A program made the position numbers and the translations under genes. A stretch of DNA of 64,000 bases from JAFGJQ01 sp964495075 (GTDB taxonomy: Bacteria > Planctomycetota > Phycisphaerae > UBA1845), in contig CAZBUJ010000022.1 in NCBI GenBank assembly GCA_964495075.1, positions 3,742 through 67,741 of the forward strand, in the 5' to 3' direction. This document shows, piece after piece, positions 18,501-26,240 of the stretch. Position 1 is the first letter of the stretch. Each line of letters begins with the position of its first letter. The notes below the pieces were generated by a model. The model was not told the origin of the DNA. It ran no database searches and worked only from the letters and a program-made list of their open reading frames with translations.

Positions 18501-19117
18501 TTGACGCTGCGAAGCCGCTTCTCGACCTCGTTGATGATGTCCTCCGCCCGGAGGAGGTTCTGTTGCGTGCGTTCGAGCTTGCGCTGGGCCTCGCGTTTGC
18601 GAGCCTTGTACTTGCTAATGCCGGCCGCCTCTTCGAAGACAACCCGCCGCTCGTGCGGGCTGGACTGGAGCAGCAGTTCGACCTTTCCCTGCTCGATGAC
18701 GGAGTAGGCTTCGGTGCCGATTCCCGTATCGAGGAACAGTTCGCGGATGTCTTTGAGGCGGGCGACCTGTCCGCCGAGCAGGTACTCGCTTTCGCCGGAC
18801 CGGAAGAGCTTGCGGGTGACGACGACTTCGTCGGCATCGAACGGCAGGGTGCGGTCGGCATTGTCGAAGGCGAGATCGACCTGGGCCATCCCGCCGCTGC
18901 GTCGCCCGCCCGAGCCGTTGAAGATCATGTCCTGCATCTGCCGGCCGCGGAGCGACTTGGCCGACTGCTCACCCAGCACCCACTTGAATGAGTCGACGAT
19001 ATTGCTCTTGCCGCAACCGTTCGGGCCGACCACGCAGGTGATGCCGGGGCCGAACTCGAACTGGACCTTGTCGGCGAAGCTCTTGAATCCCTGGACGGTT
19101 ACGCGTTTTAGAAACAT
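15515..19117 (-). CDS. smc: Chromosome segregation protein SMC
   Basis: SMC is the ATP-driven ring protein of bacterial condensin that organises and segregates the chromosome. From ATG 19117 it has 1200 residues, the normal size. The N-terminal head has MFLKRVTVQGFKSFADK and Walker A GPNGCGKS at 31-38. Long charged coiled coils run from about 165 to 500 and 690 to 1030. Between them is a hinge (DAEVVHAAIVEAAIGELDQY through FVTLAGQMIEPDGCVR). The C-terminal head has the signature SLLSGGEKAMTAIALLMA and Walker B FAILDEVDAALDEAN. The frame is open 21 codons further upstream, but the SMC N-terminus is universally MxLKxxxxxGFKSF, which fixes the start; a GAGG lies just before it. scpA and scpB are not in the window. 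Confidence 0.96.
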   Translation of the reverse strand: MFLKRVTVQGFKSFADKVQFEFGPGITCVVGPNGCGKSNIVDSFKWVLGEQSAKSLRGRQMQDMIFNGSGGRRSGGMAQVDLAFDNADRTLPFDADEVVVTRKLFRSGESEYLLGGQVARLKDIRELFLDTGIGTEAYSVIEQGKVELLLQSSPHERRVVFEEAAGISKYKARKREAQRKLERTQQNLLRAEDIINEVEKRLRSVKYQAGKARSFQTYQARLKELRASYSMAEYRRHCEDIHRLSTETDRMGDEVTALRTRIDANETETVQLAARNDALTEELTVTESEAVKVRSEITAQEERIDGSRRRIEEQQANRRRLERQLAINRERADEVEAELGTLENQVAALNEESERQRLVVEKLLADDRALAQEFTHVQALLEDEKAGIIELMRRTAQLHNEIANLSRHSDTLRSREDELSQRGAAITQELKRLLEQKASHDARLVEIHGLIEQETQRLNEKKAEAQRVDATRARLGEELAEAKETRSGLVSRRELLEDLERKMEGVGAGVRSLLEQKAIARASGSADERSQLETVWGMVADAFDAEVVHAAIVEAAIGELDQYLVVTDSRAFLSGESLFEDLPGRLSALCVDRLPPLLNVRDFSDRPGFVARAVDLVKYPESLEPLARHLLGKTIVVRTLVDAVELSSTDTAGHRFVTLAGQMIEPDGCVRLGPTASESGMISRRSELRAIDDQVDALDARVTALSEQLGRTSAEAAHLDELQHELRTAIYESHTAKVETNAVLQNVNEQVRRLTEEQPLIAGQVATLQREIDEATARSTHSEASLGKLESENRVRQREREKLAERLDDLGRRRETVARELTDARVTAAQLSEKQRAAIETMDVLRRNLRETREAVESADVEVRECDGRIADSRLTIERCEARLVELRSQRESLEAKSLQLNRDRELVRAQAEELAAATKNCRVALEEAEHQLHEAQMRLNEVRIRRDELTGRVADELGIDLVALFESYDHAEQDWDAVEAEIADLKGKLQRLGNVNLDAIEEQDELEQRHTFLTTQHDDLVKSMKELERLIEQLNAESKRRFIEAFDKIRENFRELFRKLFAGGKADIILEDPDNMLDCGIEIIARPPGKEMASISLLSGGEKAMTAIALLMAIFRSRPAPFAILDEVDAALDEANNERFNGIVQEFLDRSQFIVITHSKRTMSVADRLYGVTMQEPGVSTLVSVNFETTDDPGTSAVA

Positions 19118-19649
19118 AGATCCTCGGCACCTCCCTGTGCCCAGACTCTCCGGATCGCCCAGCGCGGCGATGCACCCCATCAGCAGACTGCGGGTTGGCC
19201 CGGCCGCACGCTATCGTCGTCAGATTGTACGATCACCGCGGCAGCCGATCGGCCACGCCATCCGCCGGCTACCAGCGATAGGGGTAACCTACCATGTCGC
19301 CCCAAGTTAGGCAACATTCTCGCCGAAAACGGGGGTTTCCTGATGCCGGGAGGACTTCGGCCTTCGGGGGGGCGTTCGCGGATGGCTTTCGCCCGCGCGG
19401 GGCGGTGGGGGTCGGACGTCCGAACGCCCGGTGTCCGGCGTCGGTAGGGCATCCGCCAGGCACCGATGCGTACCACCCCGATCGGTGGCCGACACAAACG
19501 GAGGAGTCCGCAGAGCGACCGCAGAAGCGTGCCTGGAACCAATCAACCCAAATCGACTGATGGTGCGGATTGGCCAGCGGTACGGACGCACGAACGGTCG
19601 CCGGTTCGACCGCCCGCGAGGGGGGCGCGGGCGCAGACAGCGAGAGGGC
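19118..19649. other. Intergenic region upstream of smc
   Basis: This 532-base stretch between two minus-strand genes should hold the smc promoter and the end of the phosphatase transcript. Open frames cross it but they are Arg/Pro-rich with no recognisable domain, so none is called. The only structure noted is the GC hairpin at 19612-19632. Confidence 0.5.
19612..19632 (-). terminator. GC-rich hairpin after the response-type phosphatase gene
   Basis: A perfect 7-bp stem GCCCGCG/CGCGGGC encloses a 7-base loop. It lies about 18 bases beyond the stop of the minus-strand gene at 19650. There is no T-run after it, so it is only a weak candidate for an intrinsic terminator. Confidence 0.3.
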
Positions 19650-20831
19650 TCAGGGGTCGGTGATTTCCATGACGACGACGGTGATGTCGTCGCGCGGGTT
19701 GAGGGAGCCGTGCTCGTCGTTGAGCAGGTCATCCAGTTGGCGCACGATCTCGTCGGCCGGCATGCGGGCGAGGTCGCGGAACGCCTGTCGGTAATAGGTG
19801 AACTCGTCTTCGCGGGAGTCCTCGGGGCAGAAGGCCAGTTCGAGCCCGTCGCTGTACACGATGATCTTTTCGCCGGGCTTCATGGCCGCGTGCTGGATGG
19901 GGTAGCTCTCGGCGGGGAACAGGCCGAGCAGTCCGCCGGCCGACTTCAGTTCATGCAACGTGCCGTCGCGCTCGATGTGGTACGGGTAGGGATGCCCGCC
20001 GCGACAGCATTGCAGCTCCATCGTACGCAGGTTGAACAGGCAATAGCACGCGGTGACGAACTGGCAGTTGGGCAGTTGCTGGCCGGCGAGGGCCTCGTTC
20101 AGCCCTTGCATGGTCTGCTCGGGCGTGAGCACCTGGTACGTATCGCCGGAGATACGTTTCGAGGCGACGGCCTTCTTGATGAACATGGTCAGCAGGCTGG
20201 CCGCCACGCCGTGCCCGACGGCGTCGGCCACGTAGAAGGCGACGTGGTCCTCATCCACGCGGTAGATGTCGAAGATGTCGCCGGAGACCCACGACGCGGG
20301 CCGGAAGAGCGTGGCGAATCGGACCGGGCCGATGGGTCCTTCGAGGCGGGGCAGGAAGTCGCGCTGGAGCCGACCGGCCAACCGCATCTCCTGGTCCCAC
20401 TCCGTAAAATCCCGGTTGAGCCGCTCGCTGAGTCGGCGCATGTTCCGCAGCTCGCGGTCCATGCCGCGGACGAGGCGGTGGTAGCGGAGAATGGACCAGA
20501 GCCGACCACGGATCTCCTCCTTGGACACGCCGGCAGCGGCGACGTCGACGTAGAGGCATTCTTCGTCGTCCGGCTGGCACGGGTCGGGCGAAAGGACGAG
20601 GGTGGCCGTCTGGTGGCTCGCCGCCGTTCGCACGAGATTCCGAAACGCCTGGAGTGCGGCGGGCCCGCCGCCGCGCTGGGGCTCCTGCACGATGACGGCA
20701 TCGGGCGGCGAGTCGGGGGAGACGGCGCCGGCGTAGTCAGCGGACATGTCGACAGCCCAACCGGCAGCGCCGAGGAAGGAGCCCAGGTCGGGGGGCAAAC
20801 GGTGTTCCGGATCGACGAGCAATACGTTCAT
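19650..20831 (-). CDS. PP2C (RsbU-type) phosphatase with degenerate receiver domain
   Basis: This is a 393-residue signalling phosphatase. Residues about 1-130 look like a response-regulator receiver: it opens MNVLLVDPEHRLPPDLGSFL, but the strand that should carry the phosphorylated Asp reads DAVIVQEPQ, so the acceptor appears replaced. A coiled linker at about 135-170 (MDRELRNMRRLSERLNRDF) leads into the SpoIIE/PP2C domain. The metal ligands there are in WVSGDIFDIYR, VADAVGHGVAASLL, IVYSDGLELAF and PRDDITVVVMEI. The ATG at 20831 was chosen because the frame further upstream has no receiver features. It is the second PP2C of this class in the window. No kinase or STAS partner adjoins it. Confidence 0.9.
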   Translation of the reverse strand: MNVLLVDPEHRLPPDLGSFLGAAGWAVDMSADYAGAVSPDSPPDAVIVQEPQRGGGPAALQAFRNLVRTAASHQTATLVLSPDPCQPDDEECLYVDVAAAGVSKEEIRGRLWSILRYHRLVRGMDRELRNMRRLSERLNRDFTEWDQEMRLAGRLQRDFLPRLEGPIGPVRFATLFRPASWVSGDIFDIYRVDEDHVAFYVADAVGHGVAASLLTMFIKKAVASKRISGDTYQVLTPEQTMQGLNEALAGQQLPNCQFVTACYCLFNLRTMELQCCRGGHPYPYHIERDGTLHELKSAGGLLGLFPAESYPIQHAAMKPGEKIIVYSDGLELAFCPEDSREDEFTYYRQAFRDLARMPADEIVRQLDDLLNDEHGSLNPRDDITVVVMEITDP

Positions 20832-20970
20832 GCGTGACCCCGGCGGTGGCGCGCGACCTGCATGTACGCGGGCGCGGTCCCGCACGGCTCCGTGTATTCC
20901 GCGTGGCGTCCGATAAGCGCGCCCCGGCCCCTGGCGCGCGGGTGCATCTCCCACCGGCTGATTCGACTGG

Positions 20971-21543
20971 TTAGCTGGAGGCCTTTAGGAGCGATTGGGG
21001 GATTTCGACCGTATCGCCCTCCTTGATCCCCAAACGCGAGAAGGTGTTGGCATTCACTTCGAGAGCGAAGCGGTATGGCGCCTTGGAGTAGTAGTGCCGG
21101 GTGTCCCGGGGGGCCATGGTGCGGATGCCGACGATTCTGCCGTCGGAGCGTACGAAGGCGATGTCGAGCGGGATGATCGTGTTCTTCATCCAGAACCCGT
21201 GTCGGGCGGGTTGATCGGCGCTGAAGATGAACCACATGCCGCGCTCGGTGCCGTCGGGCAACGGGGCCATCTCCTCGGCGGTGACGAACATCAAGCCGCG
21301 CTGCCGTTCGGCGTTATCGTCGGCGACCCACACGGTGAACTCGTGGCCTTTGATTTTGATCTGGCTGGCGGCTGCGACCATGGATTCGATGTTGCTGGGG
21401 TGGCCTGGTTCGTCGGTAGTGCACGCAGTCCACGGAAGCAGACCGGCCGTGATGACCGTAATAGTGACGGTCCATCCGGCCGCCCCGACGGAGGCCTGCC
21501 CGGCCCCCCTGCCGTCGCCCCTTCGGCGCGTCGCGCGGTGCAT
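20971..21543 (-). CDS. DUF192-family exported protein, probable lipoprotein
   Basis: This encodes a 190-residue protein whose C-terminal ~115 residues are a DUF192 domain: ERQRGLMFVTAEEM, GMWFIFSADQPARHGFWMKNT, IPLDIAFVRSDGRIVGI and YRFALEVNANTFSRLGIKEGD. DUF192 proteins are small beta-rich extracytoplasmic proteins whose role is unknown. The N-terminus is basic, then hydrophobic (VTITVITAGLLPWTAC), and ends in a cysteine that could be lipidated, although the lipobox is imperfect. The ATG at 21543 gives a sensible signal peptide; a start further upstream would add a basic extension. It follows the next gene in the same direction with a short gap and may form an operon with it. Confidence 0.87.
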   Translation of the reverse strand: MHRATRRRGDGRGAGQASVGAAGWTVTITVITAGLLPWTACTTDEPGHPSNIESMVAAASQIKIKGHEFTVWVADDNAERQRGLMFVTAEEMAPLPDGTERGMWFIFSADQPARHGFWMKNTIIPLDIAFVRSDGRIVGIRTMAPRDTRHYYSKAPYRFALEVNANTFSRLGIKEGDTVEIPQSLLKASS

Positions 21544-21556
21544 ACGCGTTCTCCCC

Positions 21557-21943
21557 CTACGGACGATCCTGGTGTTGCGGCTTTCGCTTTTCGGCGTCAC
21601 CTCGCCGGAGGTGCTTCGCCTTGAGCTTGAGCGTATGCCATGCGTCGACCAGCGCCAAGATGCACATCCAGAGAATCATCAGGAGGACGCCGGCCCAGAA
21701 GAGGAGGTAGTGTCGCGGGGCCCGCTCGGCGGAGAGGAAATTGGTACCCGCGAAGTACATCAGGGCGACGAATCCGACCAGGACCGCCCCGAGCCGTCGC
21801 CAGGGCCGGTCACCGCGGAGCAGTTCGTTTTCGGACGCGGGCTGGCCGCCGCGGGGCGACTGGCGATAGAGCCACGCCGAGCATGCCAGCCCGGTCAGGG
21901 TGATTCCGCCGGTGAGGATCAACCGCGCAGGATCCGTCATCAT
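21557..21943 (-). CDS. Small membrane protein of unknown function
   Basis: This 128-residue protein has three hydrophobic stretches: about 8-25 (LILTGGITLTGLACSAWL), 50-68 (RLGAVLVGFVALMYFAGTN) and 80-102 (LLFWAGVLLMILWMCILALVD). It ends in a basic tail rich in Lys/Arg. No family was recognised. It is 13 bases upstream of the DUF192 gene in the same orientation, so the two are probably co-transcribed. The strongly coding-like composition supports it as real. Confidence 0.72.
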   Translation of the reverse strand: MMTDPARLILTGGITLTGLACSAWLYRQSPRGGQPASENELLRGDRPWRRLGAVLVGFVALMYFAGTNFLSAERAPRHYLLFWAGVLLMILWMCILALVDAWHTLKLKAKHLRRGDAEKRKPQHQDRP

Positions 21944-22310
21944 GCGCCTCCTTGGTCGTGGAACCGGGTCCCCGTGACCCGGCTACCTGTCACCGCGGTC
22001 GCCGCCTCGTCCCGTGCCGCTTCCGAGTCGCCTTCCCCCACTCCTTCGAAAAACCGGCACCCCGACCTGCCAGGGCCACGATTGCCTGTCCAGCCCATCC
22101 CGCCCTTACACCATCCTGGTCCATCCGCCCCCACCCTCGATACGCGACATCCCCGGATCAGGCTAATTGCGTTGTGGGCCTATCGGGCCGCCGTCCTGCG
22201 CATATCGTAGCGCCCAGCGAAAGGGCAAAACAGGTTTCGGAGCGGTGAGCAGTGACGGTGATCGGCCCTGGCGCGGTCAAAAACCCTGGTGCGGGACGCC
22301 TCTCGCGATT

Positions 22311-22442
22311 TTATACATTCGCGTAACGGACGGCCCCGAAGGCGGCGGGGAGGCGGCCGTACCAGCGGTGGACGGCGAACGCGGCCGCGATGGCGAGCAG
22401 AACGGCCGGAAGATGCCAGGCCTCGATGAAGAGGTTGACCAC
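22311..22442 (-). CDS. Possible 43-residue single-span membrane peptide
   Basis: A short minus-strand frame, GTG 22442 to TAA 22311, would encode 43 residues. It has a hydrophobic core (HLPAVLLAIAAAFAVHRWYG) and a basic C-terminal part. Nearly every third codon position is G or C while second positions are mixed, which is the pattern of real genes in this genome. Against it, there is no convincing ribosome site and an in-frame TAG lies only four codons upstream, so it may be the tail of a decayed gene. No family was recognised. Confidence 0.3.
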   Translation of the reverse strand: MVNLFIEAWHLPAVLLAIAAAFAVHRWYGRLPAAFGAVRYANV

Positions 22443-22637
22443 GATGAGCCACGCCTAGTATGCCGCGACCGCGCCCTCTCACACACCCAATGTGCGACGC
22501 GTATTGTGGCGGCGGCGGTGATTCTGAGATGCCCGCGTACCGGGTCACCCCTTCGCTTGCCTGGGGGGTTGGTGCAGGTATCATGGCCGGCATGGCTGGC
22601 GCGGTCGTTGGATTGCTCGCAGAGGCCTTCGCGCTCG

Positions 22638-22745
22638 CGGGAGCCGAGCAACCCCCTGACGTCGGGCAACGCCCGGGAGCCGGGCAAGTTGCTGACGCCG
22701 GACAAGTCGCTGGGCCGAGCGACTCCCCGGGGCCGGGCAACTTCC
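22638..22745. repeat. Six tandem 18-bp degenerate repeats
   Basis: Six consecutive 18-base units run from 22638 without gaps. Examples are CGGGAGCCGAGCAACCCC, CTGACGTCGGGCAACGCC and CGGGAGCCGGGCAAGTTG. The units share a core C-G-G-G-C-A-A or a close variant at the same phase, and two sub-types (CGGGAGCC and CTGACGCC) partly alternate. They end just 25 bases before the UbiD start codon. Confidence 0.8.
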
Positions 22746-22769
22746 TTCAGCGGCGTGGAGCAGGGTATC

Positions 22770-24302
22770 GTGCCGTTTCCTGATTTGCAGTCGTTTATCT
22801 CGGAGTTGGACCGCCAGGGGCAGCTTGCCCGCGTGGCGGCCGAGGTCGATCCGATCCTCGAGATCGCGGCGATCACCGACCGGGTCAGCAAATCACCGGC
22901 CGCGGGTGACGCCCGAGCGCCCGCGACGGACCCGGTGCACGGCGGGCTGGGCGGTGCCGGGCTGCTGTTCGAGAACGTCAAAGGGGCATCGATACCCGTC
23001 GGGATCAACCTGTTCGGCAGCTACGAGCGGATGCGGCTGGCCCTCGGGTGCGACGGCTTCGAGGCGCTGGCCGCCCGCGTGCAGGCGCTGATCAAACCCG
23101 ACGTGCCGACCAGCCTCATGGAGAAAATCAAGAAACTGCCTGATCTGGCCAAGCTGGCCGGCTACGCGCCGAAGGTCGTCAAATCGGGCATCTGCCAGCA
23201 AGTCGTGCACACGGACGACGCGAACGTCTTCGACCTGCCGGTGATCCAATGCTGGCCGGACGACGGTGGGCGATACATCACCTTCGCCGGCGTCTACACC
23301 CGCGATCCCGACAGCGGCGAGCGGAACGTCGGCATGTACCGGGTGCAGTTGTTCGAGCCGAAGCTGACGGCCATGCACTGGCACATGCACCACGACGGGG
23401 CGCGGCACCATCGCAAGTACGCGGCCCGTGGCGAGAAGATGCCGCTGGCCATCGTGCTGGGCGGCGAGTCGGTCCTGCCCTATGCGGCCACCTGCCCCCT
23501 GCCGCCCGACGTCAGCGAATTGCTGATGGCCGGCTTCCTCAACAACACGGGCATCGAACTGGTCCGCTGCAAGACCATCGACCTGGAAGTCCCCTGCACC
23601 GCGGAGATCGTGATCGAGGGTTGGGTGGATCCCAACGAAACGCTGCTGGAGGGCCCGTTCGGCGACCATACGGGCTTCTACTCGCTGGCGGACCGTTATC
23701 CGACGTTTCACGTCACCGCGATCACGCATCGGCGCAATCCCGTGTATCCGACCACGATTGTGGGAAAACCCCCTCAGGAGGACTATTACCTGGGCAAGGC
23801 CACCGAGCGGATCTTTCTGCCGTTGTTGAAGACGTTGATCCCGGACGTGATCGACTATTCGCTGCCGATGTTCGGGGCGTTCCACAACTGCGTGTTCATC
23901 AAGATCCGCAAGGAATACCCCATGCAGGCCCGCAAGGTGATGTCGGCGATCTGGGGGGCGGGCCAGATGATGTTGAGCAAGCTGATCGTCGTGGTGGACG
24001 AGCACGTCAACGTGCACGACGAGCAGGACGTGCTCTTCCACGTGGGGGCGAACTGGGACCCGCGGCGGGACACGGTCATCGTGGACGGGCCGTTGGACAT
24101 TCTCGATCACGCGGCCCCCTACTGCGGGACGGGCGGCAAGATGGGGATCGACGCCACGCGGAAAATCCAAGGCGAAGGGATCGTCCGGGAGTGGCCGGAG
24201 GAATTGGAGATGCCGGCGGAGATCCGGGCGCTGATCGAGCGCCGCTGGAGCGAGTACGGCCTCGGAAACACGGGCCGCCAAAAGGACCCGGCGAGGGGAT
24301 AA
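22770..24302 (+). CDS. UbiD-family decarboxylase
   Basis: This 510-residue enzyme belongs to the UbiD family, which uses a prenylated flavin to decarboxylate aromatic or alpha,beta-unsaturated acids, most often in ubiquinone or menaquinone synthesis. Typical segments are the opening PFPDLQSFISELDRQGQLAR, VKGASIPVGINLFGSYERM, CWPDDGGRYITFAGVYTRDP, EGPFGDHTGFYSLADRYPTF (which carries conserved acidic residues), YPTTIVGKPPQEDYYLGKAT and FHVGANWDPRRDT. The GTG at 22770 was chosen from the family N-terminus, with GGAG nine bases upstream; GTG 22755 is possible. The partner flavin prenyltransferase UbiX is not in the window. A POT transporter gene follows after 7 bases, suggesting an operon. The true substrate is not known. 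Confidence 0.9.
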   Translation: MPFPDLQSFISELDRQGQLARVAAEVDPILEIAAITDRVSKSPAAGDARAPATDPVHGGLGGAGLLFENVKGASIPVGINLFGSYERMRLALGCDGFEALAARVQALIKPDVPTSLMEKIKKLPDLAKLAGYAPKVVKSGICQQVVHTDDANVFDLPVIQCWPDDGGRYITFAGVYTRDPDSGERNVGMYRVQLFEPKLTAMHWHMHHDGARHHRKYAARGEKMPLAIVLGGESVLPYAATCPLPPDVSELLMAGFLNNTGIELVRCKTIDLEVPCTAEIVIEGWVDPNETLLEGPFGDHTGFYSLADRYPTFHVTAITHRRNPVYPTTIVGKPPQEDYYLGKATERIFLPLLKTLIPDVIDYSLPMFGAFHNCVFIKIRKEYPMQARKVMSAIWGAGQMMLSKLIVVVDEHVNVHDEQDVLFHVGANWDPRRDTVIVDGPLDILDHAAPYCGTGGKMGIDATRKIQGEGIVREWPEELEMPAEIRALIERRWSEYGLGNTGRQKDPARG

Positions 24303-24309
24303 CTGCGTC

Positions 24310-25968
24310 ATGACGGAAGACCGCGCGGCGAGTCCGGAGAAAGCCGGCTGGAAGTTCCCGTCCACTTTCTGGTTCGCGAACGGGGCGGAGTTGTGCGAGC
24401 GGGCGGCCTACTACGGCATGTTCATCACGCTCGCCCGATACCTGCACGACATGATCGGCTTCACCGACGTGGAGACGTTCTGGATCGCGGCGTTGTTCTC
24501 GTCGATCCTGTACTTCCTGCCCACGTTCATGGGGATCATGGCCGACAAGATCGGCTTCAAGCAGGCGTTGATGGTAGCGTTCGCCCTGCTCTGCTGCGGC
24601 TACGTGCTGCTCGGCGCGGTTCAGGAGAAAAGCACGGCGATTGCTTCGCTGATCCTGATCATGTTCGGCGGCGCGATCGTCAAGCCGGTGATCTCGGGCA
24701 CGGCGGCGAAGTGCAGCACGGACGCGTCGCGCGCCCGCGCGATGTCCGTCTTCTACATGGTCGTCAACATCGGGTCGTTCAGCGGCAAGACCCTGGCCGG
24801 CGACCTGAATGACCGGTTCGGCCTGCAGTACATCAACCTGTACGCGGCGGGGATGGCGGCCGCGGCGTTTCTGCTGGTCGCGATCTTCTACCGCAACGTC
24901 GACACCAAGGGCACGGGCAAAACGATTCAAGAGGCGTTGCACGGCCTGGCGAAGGTCATGGGCAACGTGCGGTTCCTGTGCCTGATCCTGATCGTGGCCG
25001 GCTTCTGGGCGATCCAGGGGCAGTTGTACGGCCTGATGCCGACCTACATGGAGCGGCTGCTCGGCAAAGGGACCAAGCCGGAATGGCTGGCCAACATCAA
25101 CCCGCTGGTGGTGGTGATGCTGGTCGTACCGATCACGCACATGATTCGCAAGTTCAAGCCGGAGAATGCGATCGGGATCGGGCTGCTCATCATCCCGTTC
25201 ACGGCATTGGTCATCGGGCTGAGCCCGCTGCTGGAATCGATCACCGGCTCGGCGGTCAACTTCGGCATCATCACGCTTCACCCGATCACCATCACGATCG
25301 TCATCGGGATCGGGCTGCAAGGGCTGGCGGAGTGTTTCCTGTCGCCGAAGTTCCTGGAGTACGCGTCCAAGCAGGCGCCGGAGGGGGAAGTCGGGTTGTA
25401 CCTCGGCTACCAGCACCTGACGACTTTTTTTGCGTGGCTCTTCGGATTCGCGCTGACAGGGTACCTGTTGAACTGGTACTGCCCGGACCCGCACACGATT
25501 CCCGCCCAGTCGCGGCAGGAATGGCGGATGGCCACCGACGCGTCATGCGCGTTCACGCTCGGTGAAGAAATGCGGAGCGAGCTTGCGGCGGATCGGGCGG
25601 TCAACGGACGGCTCCGCGAGGCATTCGACCGCCACGGCGTCGATGTGCCCCCGAACGCCTCGCTGACCGCGAACGAGGACGGTACGAAGTGGACCGTACC
25701 CACGGCAGCCGGGGACTACACCATCGAGGCGGACGTGTTCGAAGCCAAACAGAACGGCGTGTTCGGTGAGATCACGGAGTACATCGTTCACGCGCCCACG
25801 GCGCGGTCGCGCGAGGAGATGCCCCCGCTGCCAAGCGAGTACGCCCGGGCCCACTGGAGCTGGTACGCCTTCACGCTGGTCGGCTTCACGGCGTTGACCG
25901 GCCTGCTGGTGTTCAAGTTCGTGACGAACGCGATCGACAAGTCACGGGCCGTGCAGGCGGCAGGGTGA
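24310..25968 (+). CDS. POT/PTR2-family (MFS) transporter with large hydrophilic insert
   Basis: This 552-residue inner-membrane protein looks like a proton-coupled oligopeptide transporter. Near the start, AELCERAAYYGMF carries the ExxER motif that binds protons in this family. The N-terminal bundle continues with FSSILYFLPTFMGIMADKIG and VFYMVVNIGSFSG. The middle and C-terminal bundles have helices up to about residue 392. A region of about 115 mostly polar residues (about 395-510, rich in acidic and Thr residues) then separates these from one last helix (WYAFTLVGFTALTGLLVFKFV). This insert is unusual and may form a folded loop between the last helices. The gene is coupled to the UbiD gene (7-base gap). 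The substrate is unknown; it could be peptides or an aromatic acid handled by the decarboxylase. Confidence 0.85.
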   Translation: MTEDRAASPEKAGWKFPSTFWFANGAELCERAAYYGMFITLARYLHDMIGFTDVETFWIAALFSSILYFLPTFMGIMADKIGFKQALMVAFALLCCGYVLLGAVQEKSTAIASLILIMFGGAIVKPVISGTAAKCSTDASRARAMSVFYMVVNIGSFSGKTLAGDLNDRFGLQYINLYAAGMAAAAFLLVAIFYRNVDTKGTGKTIQEALHGLAKVMGNVRFLCLILIVAGFWAIQGQLYGLMPTYMERLLGKGTKPEWLANINPLVVVMLVVPITHMIRKFKPENAIGIGLLIIPFTALVIGLSPLLESITGSAVNFGIITLHPITITIVIGIGLQGLAECFLSPKFLEYASKQAPEGEVGLYLGYQHLTTFFAWLFGFALTGYLLNWYCPDPHTIPAQSRQEWRMATDASCAFTLGEEMRSELAADRAVNGRLREAFDRHGVDVPPNASLTANEDGTKWTVPTAAGDYTIEADVFEAKQNGVFGEITEYIVHAPTARSREEMPPLPSEYARAHWSWYAFTLVGFTALTGLLVFKFVTNAIDKSRAVQAAG

Positions 25969-25995
25969 ATCCCGCGCCGCCCCGACTCCACGCCG

Positions 25996-26015
25996 GCGTC
26001 GCAGTTCCGCGACGC
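25996..26015 (+). terminator. Hairpin after the POT transporter gene
   Basis: A perfect 7-bp stem GCGTCGC/GCGACGC with a 6-base loop lies 28 bases after the transporter stop. Outer GCCGGC segments could extend it. There is no T-run, so its role as a terminator is only plausible. Confidence 0.35.
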
Positions 26016-26056
26016 GGGAGCCGGCCGACGATGACTGCCGTAATCCCGGTCGGGCA

Positions 26057-26085
26057 TTGACTTTCCGCTTGCCGGACCCTAGGCT
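26057..26085 (+). promoter_or_regulatory. Sigma-70-like promoter of the radical SAM gene
   Basis: TTGACT (26057-26062) and TAGGCT (26080-26085) are separated by exactly 17 bases. The same -10 hexamer with the same spacing occurs before gcvT (27753-27781). The start codon is about 155 bases downstream. Confidence 0.55.
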
Positions 26086-26240
26086 TTGGCCATCCAAGGC
26101 GCGGATGGAACGGGAGTGTCCGTGGATCCTTGTCAGGCATTCCGGGTCGGGCACGGGTTCCGAGTTACGATTGGATGGGGAATTCCACGCGGCAGACGCA
26201 GTTCGCTGGGGGTCCGCGCTGTTTTTGAGGAGGTCGGTCG

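Larger units (their letters stand above)
21944..22769. other. Long region without a confident gene, upstream of ubiD
   Basis: This 826-base stretch separates the minus-strand membrane protein gene from the UbiD gene. It contains a weak candidate small gene at 22311-22442 (minus) and a tandem 18-bp repeat at 22638-22745. Longer open frames cross it on both strands, but they are Pro/Arg/Gly-rich and carry no recognisable domain. The UbiD frame itself stays open far upstream of its start, which reflects the base composition. Confidence 0.5.

Noticed and set aside
15641..18991. 1116-codon plus-strand open frame antisense to smc
   Set aside because: Composition (Leu/Arg/Asp/Gln-rich) and lack of any motif show it is a mirror of smc codon bias; smc is certain.
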